A stretch of 48,281 bases of DNA from Phocaeicola sp. (GTDB taxonomy: Bacteria; Bacteroidota; Bacteroidia; Bacteroidales; Bacteroidaceae). Under the pieces are notes generated by a model. The model was not told where the DNA came from. It saw only the letters and a program-made list of their open reading frames with translations, and ran no database searches. The translations under genes and the position numbers were made by a program. Positions 31,781 to 41,492 of this stretch are shown one piece after another. Each line of letters opens with the position of its first letter. Positions within the stretch are counted from its first letter, which is position 1. The stretch covers positions 1 through 48,281 of the forward strand of contig JAHHQU010000009.1 in the NCBI GenBank assembly GCA_020026225.1. The letters run 5' to 3'.

Positions 31781-34700
31781 ATGAATATTAAGGACAAGTG
31801 TCTATTTATGAGAAACAGTAACAGTTTATTTATTCGTAGCGGCTTCTATATGGCCGTTGCTGCTCTAACTGTTATGCCTTCAGTTCAAATGGCAGCTGCA
31901 AATCCTGTTGACGGTATTGAAGTTATCAATCAGTCTAAAATAACAGTTAAAGGTGTTGTGTTTGATGAAGAAGGCTATCCAGTACCTGGAGCAAATATCA
32001 TTGTGAAAGGAAGTACTGTAGGAACAATTACTGATATTGAGGGAAATTTCTCAATTATCGCTGAAGCAGGTCAGTCTTTGTCAGTTTCTTTTGTCGGTTA
32101 CGAGAAGCAGGAAGTGCTTATTGTTGCTGGAAAAACTAATTATACGATTCATCTGAATACCGAATCTGAAGTTTTGAGTGAAGTGGTCGTAACAGGTTAT
32201 CAAACGATTTCAAAAGAGAGAGCTGCTGGTTCATTCTCTATTTTACGTCAGGATGATATGCAAGATAAAATGCAGACCAATATTCTTGACCGTATGGAAG
32301 GTATGGTAGCTGGTATGAAGACCAATCCGAATGGTTCGCTTGAAATTCGTGGTATTTCCACCCTTGTTGGTAATACCAAACCTTTGTATGTTGTAGATGG
32401 TATTCCTTATGAAGGGGATATTCAAGCTATTAATCCTTCGGAAATTGTAAATATTACAGTCTTAAAAGATGCTTCAGCTGCTTCTATCTATGGAGCACGT
32501 TCCGCAAATGGTGTTATTGTAATAACAACGAGAAATGGTGAAGTAGGAAAACCAAAAGTTCGTTATAATGGAACGATTAAGTTTGAACCACTGCCAGACC
32601 GTGGATATATGAATTTGACTTCAAGTAAAGAATTGGTTGACTTACAGAAGGAATTATTCGGATATTTTCATAATACATGGGATGAATCAAGTCCTAATTT
32701 TATGAATGAAGTTTATGACTTGATGTATCGTAATGAAGCTGGGTTAATCAATGATGCAGAATTAGAAAAGCAGTTGGATGTTTATCGTTATAGAGAACGC
32801 TATCATCAAATTCTTGACGAATTTGTACGTCGTTCTAATACAACGCATCAGCATAATTTATCTATATCTGGAGGATCTGACATTTATAAGTATGCCTTGT
32901 CTGCGAATTATCAGCAGCAATTACCTCATGAGAAGGAGAAGAAGATGGATAAATATGGATTTAGCTTAAAAAATCAATTTGACTTCTTCAAGTGGCTGAC
33001 GGTGGACGTCAATATTTTGAATAGTACAAACGGCTCTGATTATGATAATGGTTTTTCGGGTTATGGAATGTTATATAGTGGTTCTTCTTATCGTATGCTT
33101 CGTGAAGCGGATGGAAGCCCTACACAGTGGTATTCTACAGGAAAGAATCAAGCTGAAATTGATCGATTGAATTCATTGGGTTTGCGTGATGAAACGTATT
33201 ATCCTGTAACTTCAATGAATACAGCTCATAAATACGAAAAAAATAGTTATTGGAATATTAATGTGGGTGCAAAGTTTAAGATTGCCAAAGGATTAAGCTT
33301 TGATATTCGTTATCAAACTGAAAAGACAAATGGGTATAATAAGCAATATTATACCAAGAATTACTATAAAGTCAATCAAATGATTAATGACGCAACGGTA
33401 ATTGATAAAAAGACAGGAAAGGTAACTCATTATGTTCCTGAGGGTGGACAGATGAAGGAGACTTGGGCTCGTGACAATTCATATACCTTGCGTGCTCAAT
33501 TGAACTTTAACCGTGAATTCTCTTCTAAGCATGCTGTTCAAATGATTGCAGGTGCAGAACGTAGAAAAGTCGTTAATCAATTCACTATGTTGCATAAGTA
33601 TGGTTATGATGATAATAGTTTGTCTTGGAAAGCCATTGATGAATTGACATTGTCTTCTAACATTAGAGGGACAGAATCTGTTTTTGGTTCGTTCTCTTTT
33701 GCTAATAGTAAATTGGGGGATGATACATTTAGTTATGTGGATAATCGTTATGTGTCTTTTTATGGTAACGCATCTTATACCTATAACCATCGATTGAACT
33801 TTACAGGAAGTATCCGTATTGATCAGTCAAACTTATTTGGAACTGATTCTAAATATCAGTATAAACCGTTGTGGTCTTTAGGTGCTAAGTATGTGGTTCT
33901 TGAAAACTTAGGGTTCTTGGATCGCTTGTCTGCTCGTATGACCTATGGTATAAACGGTAATGTGGCCAAGAATGTAGGTCCTTATATGATTGTAAGAGAC
34001 GATGGATCTAACTATTATACAAATGAGTATCAGGCAGTGATTAGCAGTGCTCCAAATAATTCTCTTCGTTGGGAAAAAACAAAATTGTTTAATATCGGTG
34101 TAGACTTCAATATGTTCAAGAATCGTTTGAACGGTAGTATTGAATTCTATAATAAGGCAACTGATGATTTGTTAGGCGATCGTCTTACCGATGCTACTTC
34201 AGGTTGGCCAAAGTTGATGCAAAACTATGGATCTATGGTTAACCGTGGTGTTGAACTGACATTGCAAGGAATGGTCCTTTCTACAAAAGATTTCAGTTGG
34301 GACGCTAGCTTCATGTTTAGTTATAATAAAAACAAATTGACAAAACTTGATGCAGCCGGAACTTCTGCCAACTATTGGTATTCTCGTGATAGAGAAAAAG
34401 TGGGCTATCCTTTAGGCTCTATATTTGCTATACGTTATGCAGGTCTTGATGAGGAAGGTAATCCTATCGCTTATAAAGCAGATGGAACTATTATCAATAG
34501 CAGTAGAGACTTGGAAGCAGAAGACTTGAAGTATGTAGGTACAAGACATGCACCATACAGTGCATCCTTGAGTAACCATTTTAAATATAAGAACTTCGAT
34601 TTGAGTTTTATGTTTGTTTACTATGGTGGCAATGTGATGAGAGATGTTGCTTCTAGTTACATGTTTACTATGTATCCAGTATTGAATTATACGAGTGCGA

Positions 34701-35056
34701 TGGATAGAGATCGTTTGAACTTTTGGCGTGAACCGGGTGATGAAAAAGATCCAGATATGAATCCTGCTTTCCAATTTAGAAATGGTAAAACTTGTGCTGA
34801 TCTATGGCGATATGCGGATAAACACATAGAAAAGGGAGACTATATAAAGTTACGTGATATTACAGTTGGCTACACCTTCCCGAAGGAATGGTTGCGGAAA
34901 GCATATATCCAAAGCCTTCGTTTTAGTCTTCAAATTCAGAACTCATTCTATTGGGCAGCAAATAAAAAGCATTTGGATCCAGAAGTTGCAACAGATAGTT
35001 CTAGAGGTCAACATCTTCCTGCAACTTATACATTGGGATTAGCAATCGATTTTTAA
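31781..35056 (+). CDS. SusC/RagA-family TonB-dependent outer-membrane transporter
   Basis: A 1091-residue outer-membrane transporter. A signal peptide (about residues 10-40) is followed by a carboxypeptidase-D regulatory-like domain at about 52-135 (GVVFDEEGYPVPGANIIVKGS), a plug domain at about 145-250 (LYVVDGIPYEGDI, LKDASAASIYGARSANGVIVITT) and a large beta-barrel ending YTLGLAIDF. No STN domain is present, so FecA-type anti-sigma signalling is unlikely. It starts 22 bp after an inverted repeat; an inner ATG at 31808 is also possible. SusD follows after 19 bp. The cargo is unknown: no glycosidase is in the same operon, and a thioredoxin-like lipoprotein is the divergent neighbour. The DNA is visibly AT-richer than flanking genes. 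Confidence 0.95.
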   Translation: MNIKDKCLFMRNSNSLFIRSGFYMAVAALTVMPSVQMAAANPVDGIEVINQSKITVKGVVFDEEGYPVPGANIIVKGSTVGTITDIEGNFSIIAEAGQSLSVSFVGYEKQEVLIVAGKTNYTIHLNTESEVLSEVVVTGYQTISKERAAGSFSILRQDDMQDKMQTNILDRMEGMVAGMKTNPNGSLEIRGISTLVGNTKPLYVVDGIPYEGDIQAINPSEIVNITVLKDASAASIYGARSANGVIVITTRNGEVGKPKVRYNGTIKFEPLPDRGYMNLTSSKELVDLQKELFGYFHNTWDESSPNFMNEVYDLMYRNEAGLINDAELEKQLDVYRYRERYHQILDEFVRRSNTTHQHNLSISGGSDIYKYALSANYQQQLPHEKEKKMDKYGFSLKNQFDFFKWLTVDVNILNSTNGSDYDNGFSGYGMLYSGSSYRMLREADGSPTQWYSTGKNQAEIDRLNSLGLRDETYYPVTSMNTAHKYEKNSYWNINVGAKFKIAKGLSFDIRYQTEKTNGYNKQYYTKNYYKVNQMINDATVIDKKTGKVTHYVPEGGQMKETWARDNSYTLRAQLNFNREFSSKHAVQMIAGAERRKVVNQFTMLHKYGYDDNSLSWKAIDELTLSSNIRGTESVFGSFSFANSKLGDDTFSYVDNRYVSFYGNASYTYNHRLNFTGSIRIDQSNLFGTDSKYQYKPLWSLGAKYVVLENLGFLDRLSARMTYGINGNVAKNVGPYMIVRDDGSNYYTNEYQAVISSAPNNSLRWEKTKLFNIGVDFNMFKNRLNGSIEFYNKATDDLLGDRLTDATSGWPKLMQNYGSMVNRGVELTLQGMVLSTKDFSWDASFMFSYNKNKLTKLDAAGTSANYWYSRDREKVGYPLGSIFAIRYAGLDEEGNPIAYKADGTIINSSRDLEAEDLKYVGTRHAPYSASLSNHFKYKNFDLSFMFVYYGGNVMRDVASSYMFTMYPVLNYTSAMDRDRLNFWREPGDEKDPDMNPAFQFRNGKTCADLWRYADKHIEKGDYIKLRDITVGYTFPKEWLRKAYIQSLRFSLQIQNSFYWAANKKHLDPEVATDSSRGQHLPATYTLGLAIDF

Positions 35057-35075
35057 CAAGAAAATAAGAAAAAAA

Positions 35076-36575
35076 ATGAAAATAAGAACTTATTTATTTT
35101 TAGGCTTAAGTGCTTTGGCATTACAGAGCTGTGATAGTTTCTTAAGTAATAAGCCTAAAGGTTATACGATTCCTGAAAATTTTGAAGATTATGCGAAATT
35201 GTTGAACCATAGTTCCTTACAATATTCTTCTGATCCTGTATTGAATTATATTACGGATGACTTGTACTTGACATCAGAAGGTGAAGTAAAAGATGAAAAA
35301 GGAAAGGACTTTACGCAGTTTGACTTTAGTGGTGCGTACGACCATGAAAGAAACTTATATAGTTTTAAAGGTGGTCAGGTTCTAACTCCAGGTAATACGG
35401 ACCCTTTATGGAATGATGCGTATGGTAGAATCTATGTGTACAATAGTGTAGCTAATAATATTATGGATGTTATGGATGCTACCGAAGACAAGAAACGTGC
35501 AGTACGTGCTGAGGCTTTGGTTGGTAGAGCTTTTGAATACTTGAACTTGGTCAATACGTTTGCAAAGCATTATGATCCTGCAACAGCAGAGAACGATTAT
35601 GGTGTTCCTATTGTTTTGAGTGAAGAAGTGGTTAATACTGTGTATGTTCGCAATTCCGTAAAAGAAGTTTACGATTTAATTCTTCAGGATTTGGAGGAAG
35701 CTGTTCGCTTCTTGCCTAAAGTAACTCCAAATGTATATCATCCTAATAGAAGCATCGGTTTCGCGTTCTTATCTCGTGTATATTTATATATGGGAGCCTA
35801 TAAAAAGGCTTTGGAAAATGCAAATCATGCACTAGAGTTGAATAATGAATTGCATGAATTTAAGCCGTATACGACTATTCATAGTACGTTTGGACGTATT
35901 GTCAGGGCAGATGATCATAATATAACCTTTCCTGAAGATGTCAAGAATAAGGAAAATATCTTTATGCGTAGTTTAAGTGGAAGTGGAAATATCTTTAATG
36001 CTGTTGCTGCTAGTAAAGATCTGATAGAGACTTATAAGAGTCATTTATCAAAAGATGGTGAAGATATGCGATTCCGTTTGTTCTTTGCTACAGATTCTGC
36101 AAACTTTACAATGAATGCATCAGCTAAACCTAAACATTTTGAAGGATATTCTACTTATGCTCCTTATATTAACTTGAATGTAGGTTTTACAACTCCTGAA
36201 ATTTATTTGATTGCTGCTGAATGTGAAGCTCGTACGGGTAACTATGGACGTTGCATAGAGTTGTTGAATACATTGAGAGACAAACGTATCAAGAATAATG
36301 TTCATTACACTACTGCTGATACTCCTACCAAGGAAGCTGCATTGCGCTTGGTTGTTGACGAACGTCGTCGTGAGTTCGCTTTCTGTGGTCCGACTCGTTT
36401 GTTCGACTTGAAACGTTTGAATCGTGAAGATTGGTTCAAGAAAGATATTACTCATACCGCAGACGGCGATACATGGACTCTTCCTGCTAATGACTTGCGT
36501 TACATTATGCCGGTTCCACAAACTATTTTGGATTTCAATCCAAACATGCCTCAGTATGATAGACCAGAAAAATAA
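35076..36575 (+). CDS. SusD/RagB-family surface lipoprotein
   Basis: A 499-residue lipoprotein (lipobox ends at Cys19, LALQSC) that forms the lid of the SusC transporter at the cell surface. The SusD fold shows in the TPR-like helices (AEALVGRAFEYLNLVNTFAKHYDP, IGFAFLSRVYLYMGAYKKALENANHAL) and the C-terminal signature EIYLIAAECEARTGNY...LVVDERRREFAFCGPTRLFDLKRLN. It begins 19 bp after SusC and is the last gene of the operon, with a strong terminator behind it. The ligand cannot be predicted from the sequence. Confidence 0.95.
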   Translation: MKIRTYLFLGLSALALQSCDSFLSNKPKGYTIPENFEDYAKLLNHSSLQYSSDPVLNYITDDLYLTSEGEVKDEKGKDFTQFDFSGAYDHERNLYSFKGGQVLTPGNTDPLWNDAYGRIYVYNSVANNIMDVMDATEDKKRAVRAEALVGRAFEYLNLVNTFAKHYDPATAENDYGVPIVLSEEVVNTVYVRNSVKEVYDLILQDLEEAVRFLPKVTPNVYHPNRSIGFAFLSRVYLYMGAYKKALENANHALELNNELHEFKPYTTIHSTFGRIVRADDHNITFPEDVKNKENIFMRSLSGSGNIFNAVAASKDLIETYKSHLSKDGEDMRFRLFFATDSANFTMNASAKPKHFEGYSTYAPYINLNVGFTTPEIYLIAAECEARTGNYGRCIELLNTLRDKRIKNNVHYTTADTPTKEAALRLVVDERRREFAFCGPTRLFDLKRLNREDWFKKDITHTADGDTWTLPANDLRYIMPVPQTILDFNPNMPQYDRPEK

Positions 36576-36600
36576 TCGGTTATCGATTGATTCATAAACT

Positions 36601-36639
36601 AAGAAAGGCAGCTCAGAAATGAGCTGCCTTTCTTGTTTT
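36601..36639 (+). terminator. Terminator of the susC-susD operon
   Basis: A perfect 15-bp stem (36601-36615 with 36620-36634) with a GAAA tetraloop is followed by GTTTT. It begins 25 bp past the SusD stop codon. Confidence 0.93.
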
Positions 36640-36736
36640 AATTCATAGGCAATTGATTGAAAGCTTCCCTCTCTTTGGTTTTATATTTCTTATCAAGTGT
36701 AGCTTTTATTGTCACTGCAATGGGAATAATGAAGTG

Positions 36737-37678
36737 TTACTCTATGGTAAATGTTGTCATTACAAAACCATGGTCAGAAGGATAGAAAAATTTTTCTCCA
36801 TAGAAATTCAGTTCTTCACCGATACTCTGGTTATAGGACTCTGATTGTATTGCATTCAATTTCTTTCCTTGGTAGTAGATGAAATCAATACGGTCTGATT
36901 GTTTCTTTTCTCCTTTTGAATCCCAATACCATGTAGGTCCGAGTTCTTTAATATCCTTTTCGGGATGAGGATGCAATTCTCGGAAACTGTCTTTAAAATG
37001 TTGGGCTTCCATCATCTTCGAAATAGGCCAGTTGACGGAAACTCCTCCGTGATTATACAAATCTTTGGTTGCTTTTGTCCAATCCTTGTGAGAATGTGTG
37101 TTAAAGTCTCCGCCCATGATGATTGGAATACTATCAGATTCTGCTAAGTAAGGTTTCAAGACAGAGAAGATATGCTGGAGTTCTTCATCGCGTGTCCCTT
37201 TATTTTCCCAATCAAGAATCTCTTGTTCTGATAAATGAGTAGGAACGAGTGTCGCATCTGGCAAGTAATGTAGCCAAGTGTCGAACACACGTACCTTCTT
37301 GCCGTTGATGTCCAGTTCAACTCCTCCGAAGTTGAAGGTAGAGATAGAATCGGGGAAAGTATATGTCTTTACAATGGGGTAGCGGCTATAAATAGAAAGG
37401 TTACTGGAAAGTAATCGATGATAGTATCCTAAAAAGTCGGCTACTTGGTCGGAACAGCCATAAGTTTCAATCATCAAAATGACATCTGCTTCACTTTTCT
37501 TGAGGATATTTAAGGCCGCTTTACAGCTTACCTCGGGATAAGCCTTTGAATGTCCGCCATGCCAGATATTCCATGAGAGTACTTTTAGTTCCTGGAGATG
37601 TTGCTCTTGTTGTTTGGGGATAGAACATCCACTTAATAAGGCTGTTATACATGCCATGTATAGAATGATTTTCTTCAT
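36737..37678 (-). CDS. Endonuclease/exonuclease/phosphatase-family lipoprotein
   Basis: A 313-residue lipoprotein (lipobox ends at Cys18, LLSGC). The EEP fold shows through its metal and active-site motifs: LSWNIWHGG near residue 37, DVILMIETYG, IIMGGDFNTHSHKDW near 190, and the terminal SDHGFV. The family cleaves phosphodiesters in DNA, RNA, phosphoinositides or sphingomyelin; an envelope-anchored member may take phosphate or nucleotides from the surroundings. It is leftward, convergent with SusD, and not in the sulfatase/GH2 operon upstream, from which it is separated by a hairpin. The substrate is not known. Confidence 0.87.
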   Translation of the reverse strand: MKKIILYMACITALLSGCSIPKQQEQHLQELKVLSWNIWHGGHSKAYPEVSCKAALNILKKSEADVILMIETYGCSDQVADFLGYYHRLLSSNLSIYSRYPIVKTYTFPDSISTFNFGGVELDINGKKVRVFDTWLHYLPDATLVPTHLSEQEILDWENKGTRDEELQHIFSVLKPYLAESDSIPIIMGGDFNTHSHKDWTKATKDLYNHGGVSVNWPISKMMEAQHFKDSFRELHPHPEKDIKELGPTWYWDSKGEKKQSDRIDFIYYQGKKLNAIQSESYNQSIGEELNFYGEKFFYPSDHGFVMTTFTIE

Positions 37679-37766
37679 AATTATTGATTTTAGGTAATGA
37701 TTCTTGGATTAAAATAACGTATCAAGATTTCTTCAGCAGTAAGTGAGCGGCAGGGCAAAATAGGAA

Positions 37767-37805
37767 GAACCATATTTCCCTCATTTTAGAGGTGAAATAT
37801 GGTTC
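37767..37805 (-). terminator. Hairpin after the GH2 gene
   Basis: A 12-bp stem (GAACCATATTTC with GAAATATGGTTC) encloses a smaller CCTC/GAGG stem. On the minus strand TTCCTATTTTG follows, a weak T-rich tail. Confidence 0.6.
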
Positions 37806-37828
37806 ATATACATTCCATCTTGTATTAT

Positions 37829-39853
37829 TTACTGCTTTTCAATAACGACTTCATCTACCAAAACAGGTTTTGACAAGGAACGGACAGTGATGGTATTCTT
37901 TCCTTGATCTAAACGGATATCGTTCCATTTTATGGTAGCAAATGCGTCTTTCTGCTTTATGCCTTGACTCTTTCCGTTGACAAATAGTTCAGCTTTGTCG
38001 CAATTGGTAAATACCATGAAGTTCGCCTTCTCGGCCGTGCGCTTTACACAACGCTTTTCTGCCAGATGCAGCATGCGTTCTTCATTCCAGTTGGCTTTAT
38101 AGAAATAGAAAGCATCCTTTTTGACTTTCCTGTCGAAGGTAACCAATCCTTTGTCATTGATACCTGGACGGTCGCCTTCATGACGGTGGGCTGCTCCGAA
38201 ATCGAACATGTTCCATACAAAACTGCCCCATACGAACGGACGTTCATGGATAATCTTCCAATTTGCCATGTGGTAGTAAGTCTGCCAATTTTCCGGATGC
38301 CAGAAAGTTGCCGGTTGAGGCCGTACCAATGTATCTGTCTGGTGATAGATGCTGGCTCCGGCTCCGTATTCGCTGATGCCGATACAGAGTTGAGGGTATT
38401 CTCGGTGTGTATTGTCCAGATAGCGGCCTAATGCATCCGGCATACCTCCATACCAACCGTCGTAGCGGTTCCATGCAATGACATCTGTAATAAAGTTCAG
38501 TTTTCCTCCTTGGTTGCTTGCAGAAGTAGTAGGACGGGTAGGGTCTTCTTGATGAGAAAGTGCATTCAACTCTTGGATGTACTCTACTGGATTGTCTCCC
38601 GCTTCCTTCAGTTCGTTAAACATGCCCCAGAAACAGATGGAGGGATGATTGTAGTTTTGGCGGATGAGTTCAATTAACTGCTTCTTTCCATTTTCTCGGA
38701 AAGAAGGAGAGTCAACAAATCCTTTATCCAGATAACCTCCCGGACCGACAAACGGGATTTCAGCCCAAGTGATGATTCCTGAACGGTCCGTCAAATCATA
38801 CATATCTTCTGCCTGTTGATAGTGAGCCAAGCGGATGGCATTGACTCCCATTTCAAGCATCAGTGATACATCTTCCTGATGATGAACACTTCTCAAAGCG
38901 TTACCGATTTCTGCACGGTCTTGGTGTCGGCATACCCCTTGGATGGTCAGATGTTCTCCGTTGAGGAAGAATCCTTTGTCGGGGTCTACATGGTAGAAGC
39001 GCAGACCGAGCGGTTGAGTAACCTTGTCAATCAATTTGTCCTTCTCCCATAATGTCAATTCAACTTCGTATAAGAATGGATCTTTTCTTCCATTCCATAA
39101 ATGAGGCTTTTCTATATTTAGCGGAATCAAGACCTGTCCCTCTGCATTCTCGGCAAGTACAATGGGCTGATGACCTTCGCATACAGCCTTTTTGCCGTCT
39201 TTCACTTGAACCAGAACCTTTACGTCACGTTTTGCTCCTTTGTTGGAAAGCTTGACCAGCGCATCTATTTTCGCTTGTGAGCGGGATACTTCTTTTGGGG
39301 TCAAGTAAACGCCGGGTGAAGCATAGTCCAAAGGGGTGATACATGCTTCCTCCGTAACGAGTAAAGAAACATCCCGATAGATGCCTCCGTAGAAATTAAA
39401 GTCGCCCACGAGCGGCATTACATCCAACTGTTCTCCGTTGTTTACTCTCACCAGAAGGGTGTTTTCTTGTCCGTATATTACTCGGTCGGTTATTTCAAAA
39501 ACGAAGGCACTGTATCCTCCGCAATGTTCTCCCACGAATTTACCGTTCATGAAGACATCGGCTACCGAGTTTACTCCTTCGAAACGGAGAAACAAGCGCT
39601 TCCCCTTCCACTCATTCAGAATGAGCAATTTTTTCTCATAATTGCCGATACCACGCTTATAGTCAAGTTTGCCTGATAACGCATCTTGCGCATTCCAGGT
39701 GTGGGGGATAGCCACTGTAGTAGCTGTGTTCTGTTCTACTTGATGTGAAAAACGGAAAGTCCATTGGTCGTTCAGCTGTTTCTCTATGCGCTGTGCATAA
39801 GTCTGCAAGCAGAGACAAGAGAATAAAGCCAGGAAAAAAGGTTTACGGATCAT
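37829..39853 (-). CDS. GH2 glycoside hydrolase, beta-galactosidase-like
   Basis: A 674-residue secreted enzyme with a signal peptide to about residue 20 (LQTYAQ). It has the standard GH2 order: sugar-binding domain (WTFRFSHQ, VAIPHTWNAQD, VFMNGKFVGEHCGGYSAF), Ig-like domain and barrel. Expected acid/base is Glu414 in ICFWGMFNEL and nucleophile is Glu495 in IGISEYGAG. A galactose-binding-like tail (CDKAELFVNGKSQG) closes it. Its ATG overlaps the stop of the upstream sulfatase by 4 bp, so the two are translationally coupled and probably act on one substrate, with sulfate removal making the beta-galactoside accessible. The exact sugar is inferred. Confidence 0.9.
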   Translation of the reverse strand: MIRKPFFLALFSCLCLQTYAQRIEKQLNDQWTFRFSHQVEQNTATTVAIPHTWNAQDALSGKLDYKRGIGNYEKKLLILNEWKGKRLFLRFEGVNSVADVFMNGKFVGEHCGGYSAFVFEITDRVIYGQENTLLVRVNNGEQLDVMPLVGDFNFYGGIYRDVSLLVTEEACITPLDYASPGVYLTPKEVSRSQAKIDALVKLSNKGAKRDVKVLVQVKDGKKAVCEGHQPIVLAENAEGQVLIPLNIEKPHLWNGRKDPFLYEVELTLWEKDKLIDKVTQPLGLRFYHVDPDKGFFLNGEHLTIQGVCRHQDRAEIGNALRSVHHQEDVSLMLEMGVNAIRLAHYQQAEDMYDLTDRSGIITWAEIPFVGPGGYLDKGFVDSPSFRENGKKQLIELIRQNYNHPSICFWGMFNELKEAGDNPVEYIQELNALSHQEDPTRPTTSASNQGGKLNFITDVIAWNRYDGWYGGMPDALGRYLDNTHREYPQLCIGISEYGAGASIYHQTDTLVRPQPATFWHPENWQTYYHMANWKIIHERPFVWGSFVWNMFDFGAAHRHEGDRPGINDKGLVTFDRKVKKDAFYFYKANWNEERMLHLAEKRCVKRTAEKANFMVFTNCDKAELFVNGKSQGIKQKDAFATIKWNDIRLDQGKNTITVRSLSKPVLVDEVVIEKQ

Positions 39854-41292
39854 TCTGCTGCTTCTTTTTTAATTCTTAATTGGTTGGATAATTTTTCAAT
39901 TTCACCTTGATATTCTTTTTGGGTGACTCTGTTCTTATTTTCTTTCGGATCAATGTCATGGTCGAAAAGCATGCTGGCATTAAGCACTCCCTCTTTTCTC
40001 CATTCTACATAGTTGTAACGCTCGTTTACGGCATTACGTCCTCCTTCCCATTGGATATATACGTGGTCTTTGGTCTTTGCGTGAGTATTCTTTAAGATAG
40101 GAACGAAACTGGTTCCATCCAATTGATTTTTCGGCATAGGAATGTCACACAGCTCACAAAGAGTAGGATAGAGGTCGACGAATTCTACCATGGACTTGGT
40201 CTTTCCTTTTTGCATACCAGGAACACGAACGATCAAAGGAACATGAGTGGCATGATCCATCAAATTATGTTTGCCTAAAAAACCATGTTCGCCTAGATGC
40301 CATCCATGATCGCCTAGGAAGACTACAATCGTATTGTCTGCCAATCCTAATTCTTCCAAGGCATCCAGAACTTTACCGATTTGTGCATCGACATAGCTTA
40401 GGCAGGCATAATAGCCATGTTTCGCTTCTTTCAAGAAATAGATATCGTCAGGAGTTGTAGTCTTGGCATAAGAATAAATCTCTCCGGAATTCCTTACTTG
40501 TTCGGGAAGTCCTTCCGAACGGTAGCGGTTGTCAGCCATCGGAATTTTTTCTCGGTCGTATAAGTCCCAGTATTTTTTAGGGGCATTGAATGGTAAATGA
40601 GGCTTCCAGAAACCGCAAGCCATAAAGAATGGTTTCCCTTTTTCTTTCAGGCGCTTCAAGTCCCCTATGGTTTTCTTAGCCAGTTTCCCGTCGGCGTAGG
40701 CTGTATCGGGTACTTCTGCCCATTCACAGAAAGGTCCGCGGTTCGTTTTGGGATTGATTGTTTTGGCCGAAGCATCATTCATCCAAAGCTCCCAACGGTT
40801 GTATTCTGCCCAATAGACGTCATATCCATGAGGATGGAAGCGGAACGGAGGTTCGCTCCAAGAATCGGCGTGGTCCTCAATGTGATGAAAAATCTTTCCG
40901 TTGGACAAGGTATAATAACCGTGTGAGGTAAACCAACCAGAAAGCGGAATGGCTTCCGGGCAATCCTTGCTTGCACGGGCAGAATAGTTGGTGAAGCGTT
41001 TCGGATATTTAGGGTACATGCCGGTAAGCATACTCGCACGAGAAGCTCCGCTGACCGGGATGTTACAATAAGCATTTTGAAAGAGAACTCCCGAAGCAGC
41101 CAGTCGGTCTAAGTTCGGGGTCTTGACAGCCTCTACTCCATAGCATCCCAGTTCAGGACGCATATCGTCGGCCATGATAAACAAGACATTCATCTTCTCT
41201 GTTTTTGCCATACTGGGGAGTGCCAGCATAGAGAGTAGTGATGCACTTGTGAGGAGAAATGTGTTACGTGATTTCATAATGTTGTTTTTCAA
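39850..41292 (-). CDS. Sulfatase, serine-type, iduronate-2-sulfatase-like
   Basis: A 480-residue secreted sulfatase with a signal peptide to about residue 29 (ALPSMAK). The metal-binding start is NVLFIMADDMRPELGCYG (Asp42, Asp43). The modification motif is Ser81-Gly-Ala-Ser-Arg85 in VSGASRASMLTGMYP, so formylglycine comes from serine. VVFLGDHGWHLGEHGFLGKHN is typical of the iduronate-2-sulfatase-like group. In Bacteroides that group acts on several sugar sulfates, so the substrate is open. An inner ATG five codons in is also possible. It overlaps the GH2 gene by 4 bp. No exact promoter match was found upstream; TTTATTTG near 41349 is the closest. Confidence 0.92.
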   Translation of the reverse strand: MKNNIMKSRNTFLLTSASLLSMLALPSMAKTEKMNVLFIMADDMRPELGCYGVEAVKTPNLDRLAASGVLFQNAYCNIPVSGASRASMLTGMYPKYPKRFTNYSARASKDCPEAIPLSGWFTSHGYYTLSNGKIFHHIEDHADSWSEPPFRFHPHGYDVYWAEYNRWELWMNDASAKTINPKTNRGPFCEWAEVPDTAYADGKLAKKTIGDLKRLKEKGKPFFMACGFWKPHLPFNAPKKYWDLYDREKIPMADNRYRSEGLPEQVRNSGEIYSYAKTTTPDDIYFLKEAKHGYYACLSYVDAQIGKVLDALEELGLADNTIVVFLGDHGWHLGEHGFLGKHNLMDHATHVPLIVRVPGMQKGKTKSMVEFVDLYPTLCELCDIPMPKNQLDGTSFVPILKNTHAKTKDHVYIQWEGGRNAVNERYNYVEWRKEGVLNASMLFDHDIDPKENKNRVTQKEYQGEIEKLSNQLRIKKEAAE

Positions 41293-41420
41293 TAATGGAT
41301 TATTTCCGTCATGTAGGTCAATTCTTGTTCTTAAAGGTGCTAAGTTACAAATAAATTGATAAATATAGGATTGCTTGAGAATAGAGTAGGGTACAATTGA
41401 TTATATATTCCTATCTTTTG

Positions 41421-41428
41421 TATATTTG
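41421..41428 (+). promoter_or_regulatory. -7 element for the beta-helix/PDZ gene
   Basis: TATATTTG matches TAnnTTTG, about 65 bp before the start codon. A second, slightly different TATCTTTTG lies just upstream at about 41412. Confidence 0.5.
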
Positions 41429-41492
41429 TTGAATATCTGTTCACTTTTTATTCAGAATAACTCCATAAATTAACGGTTAAATACGATTCCTT

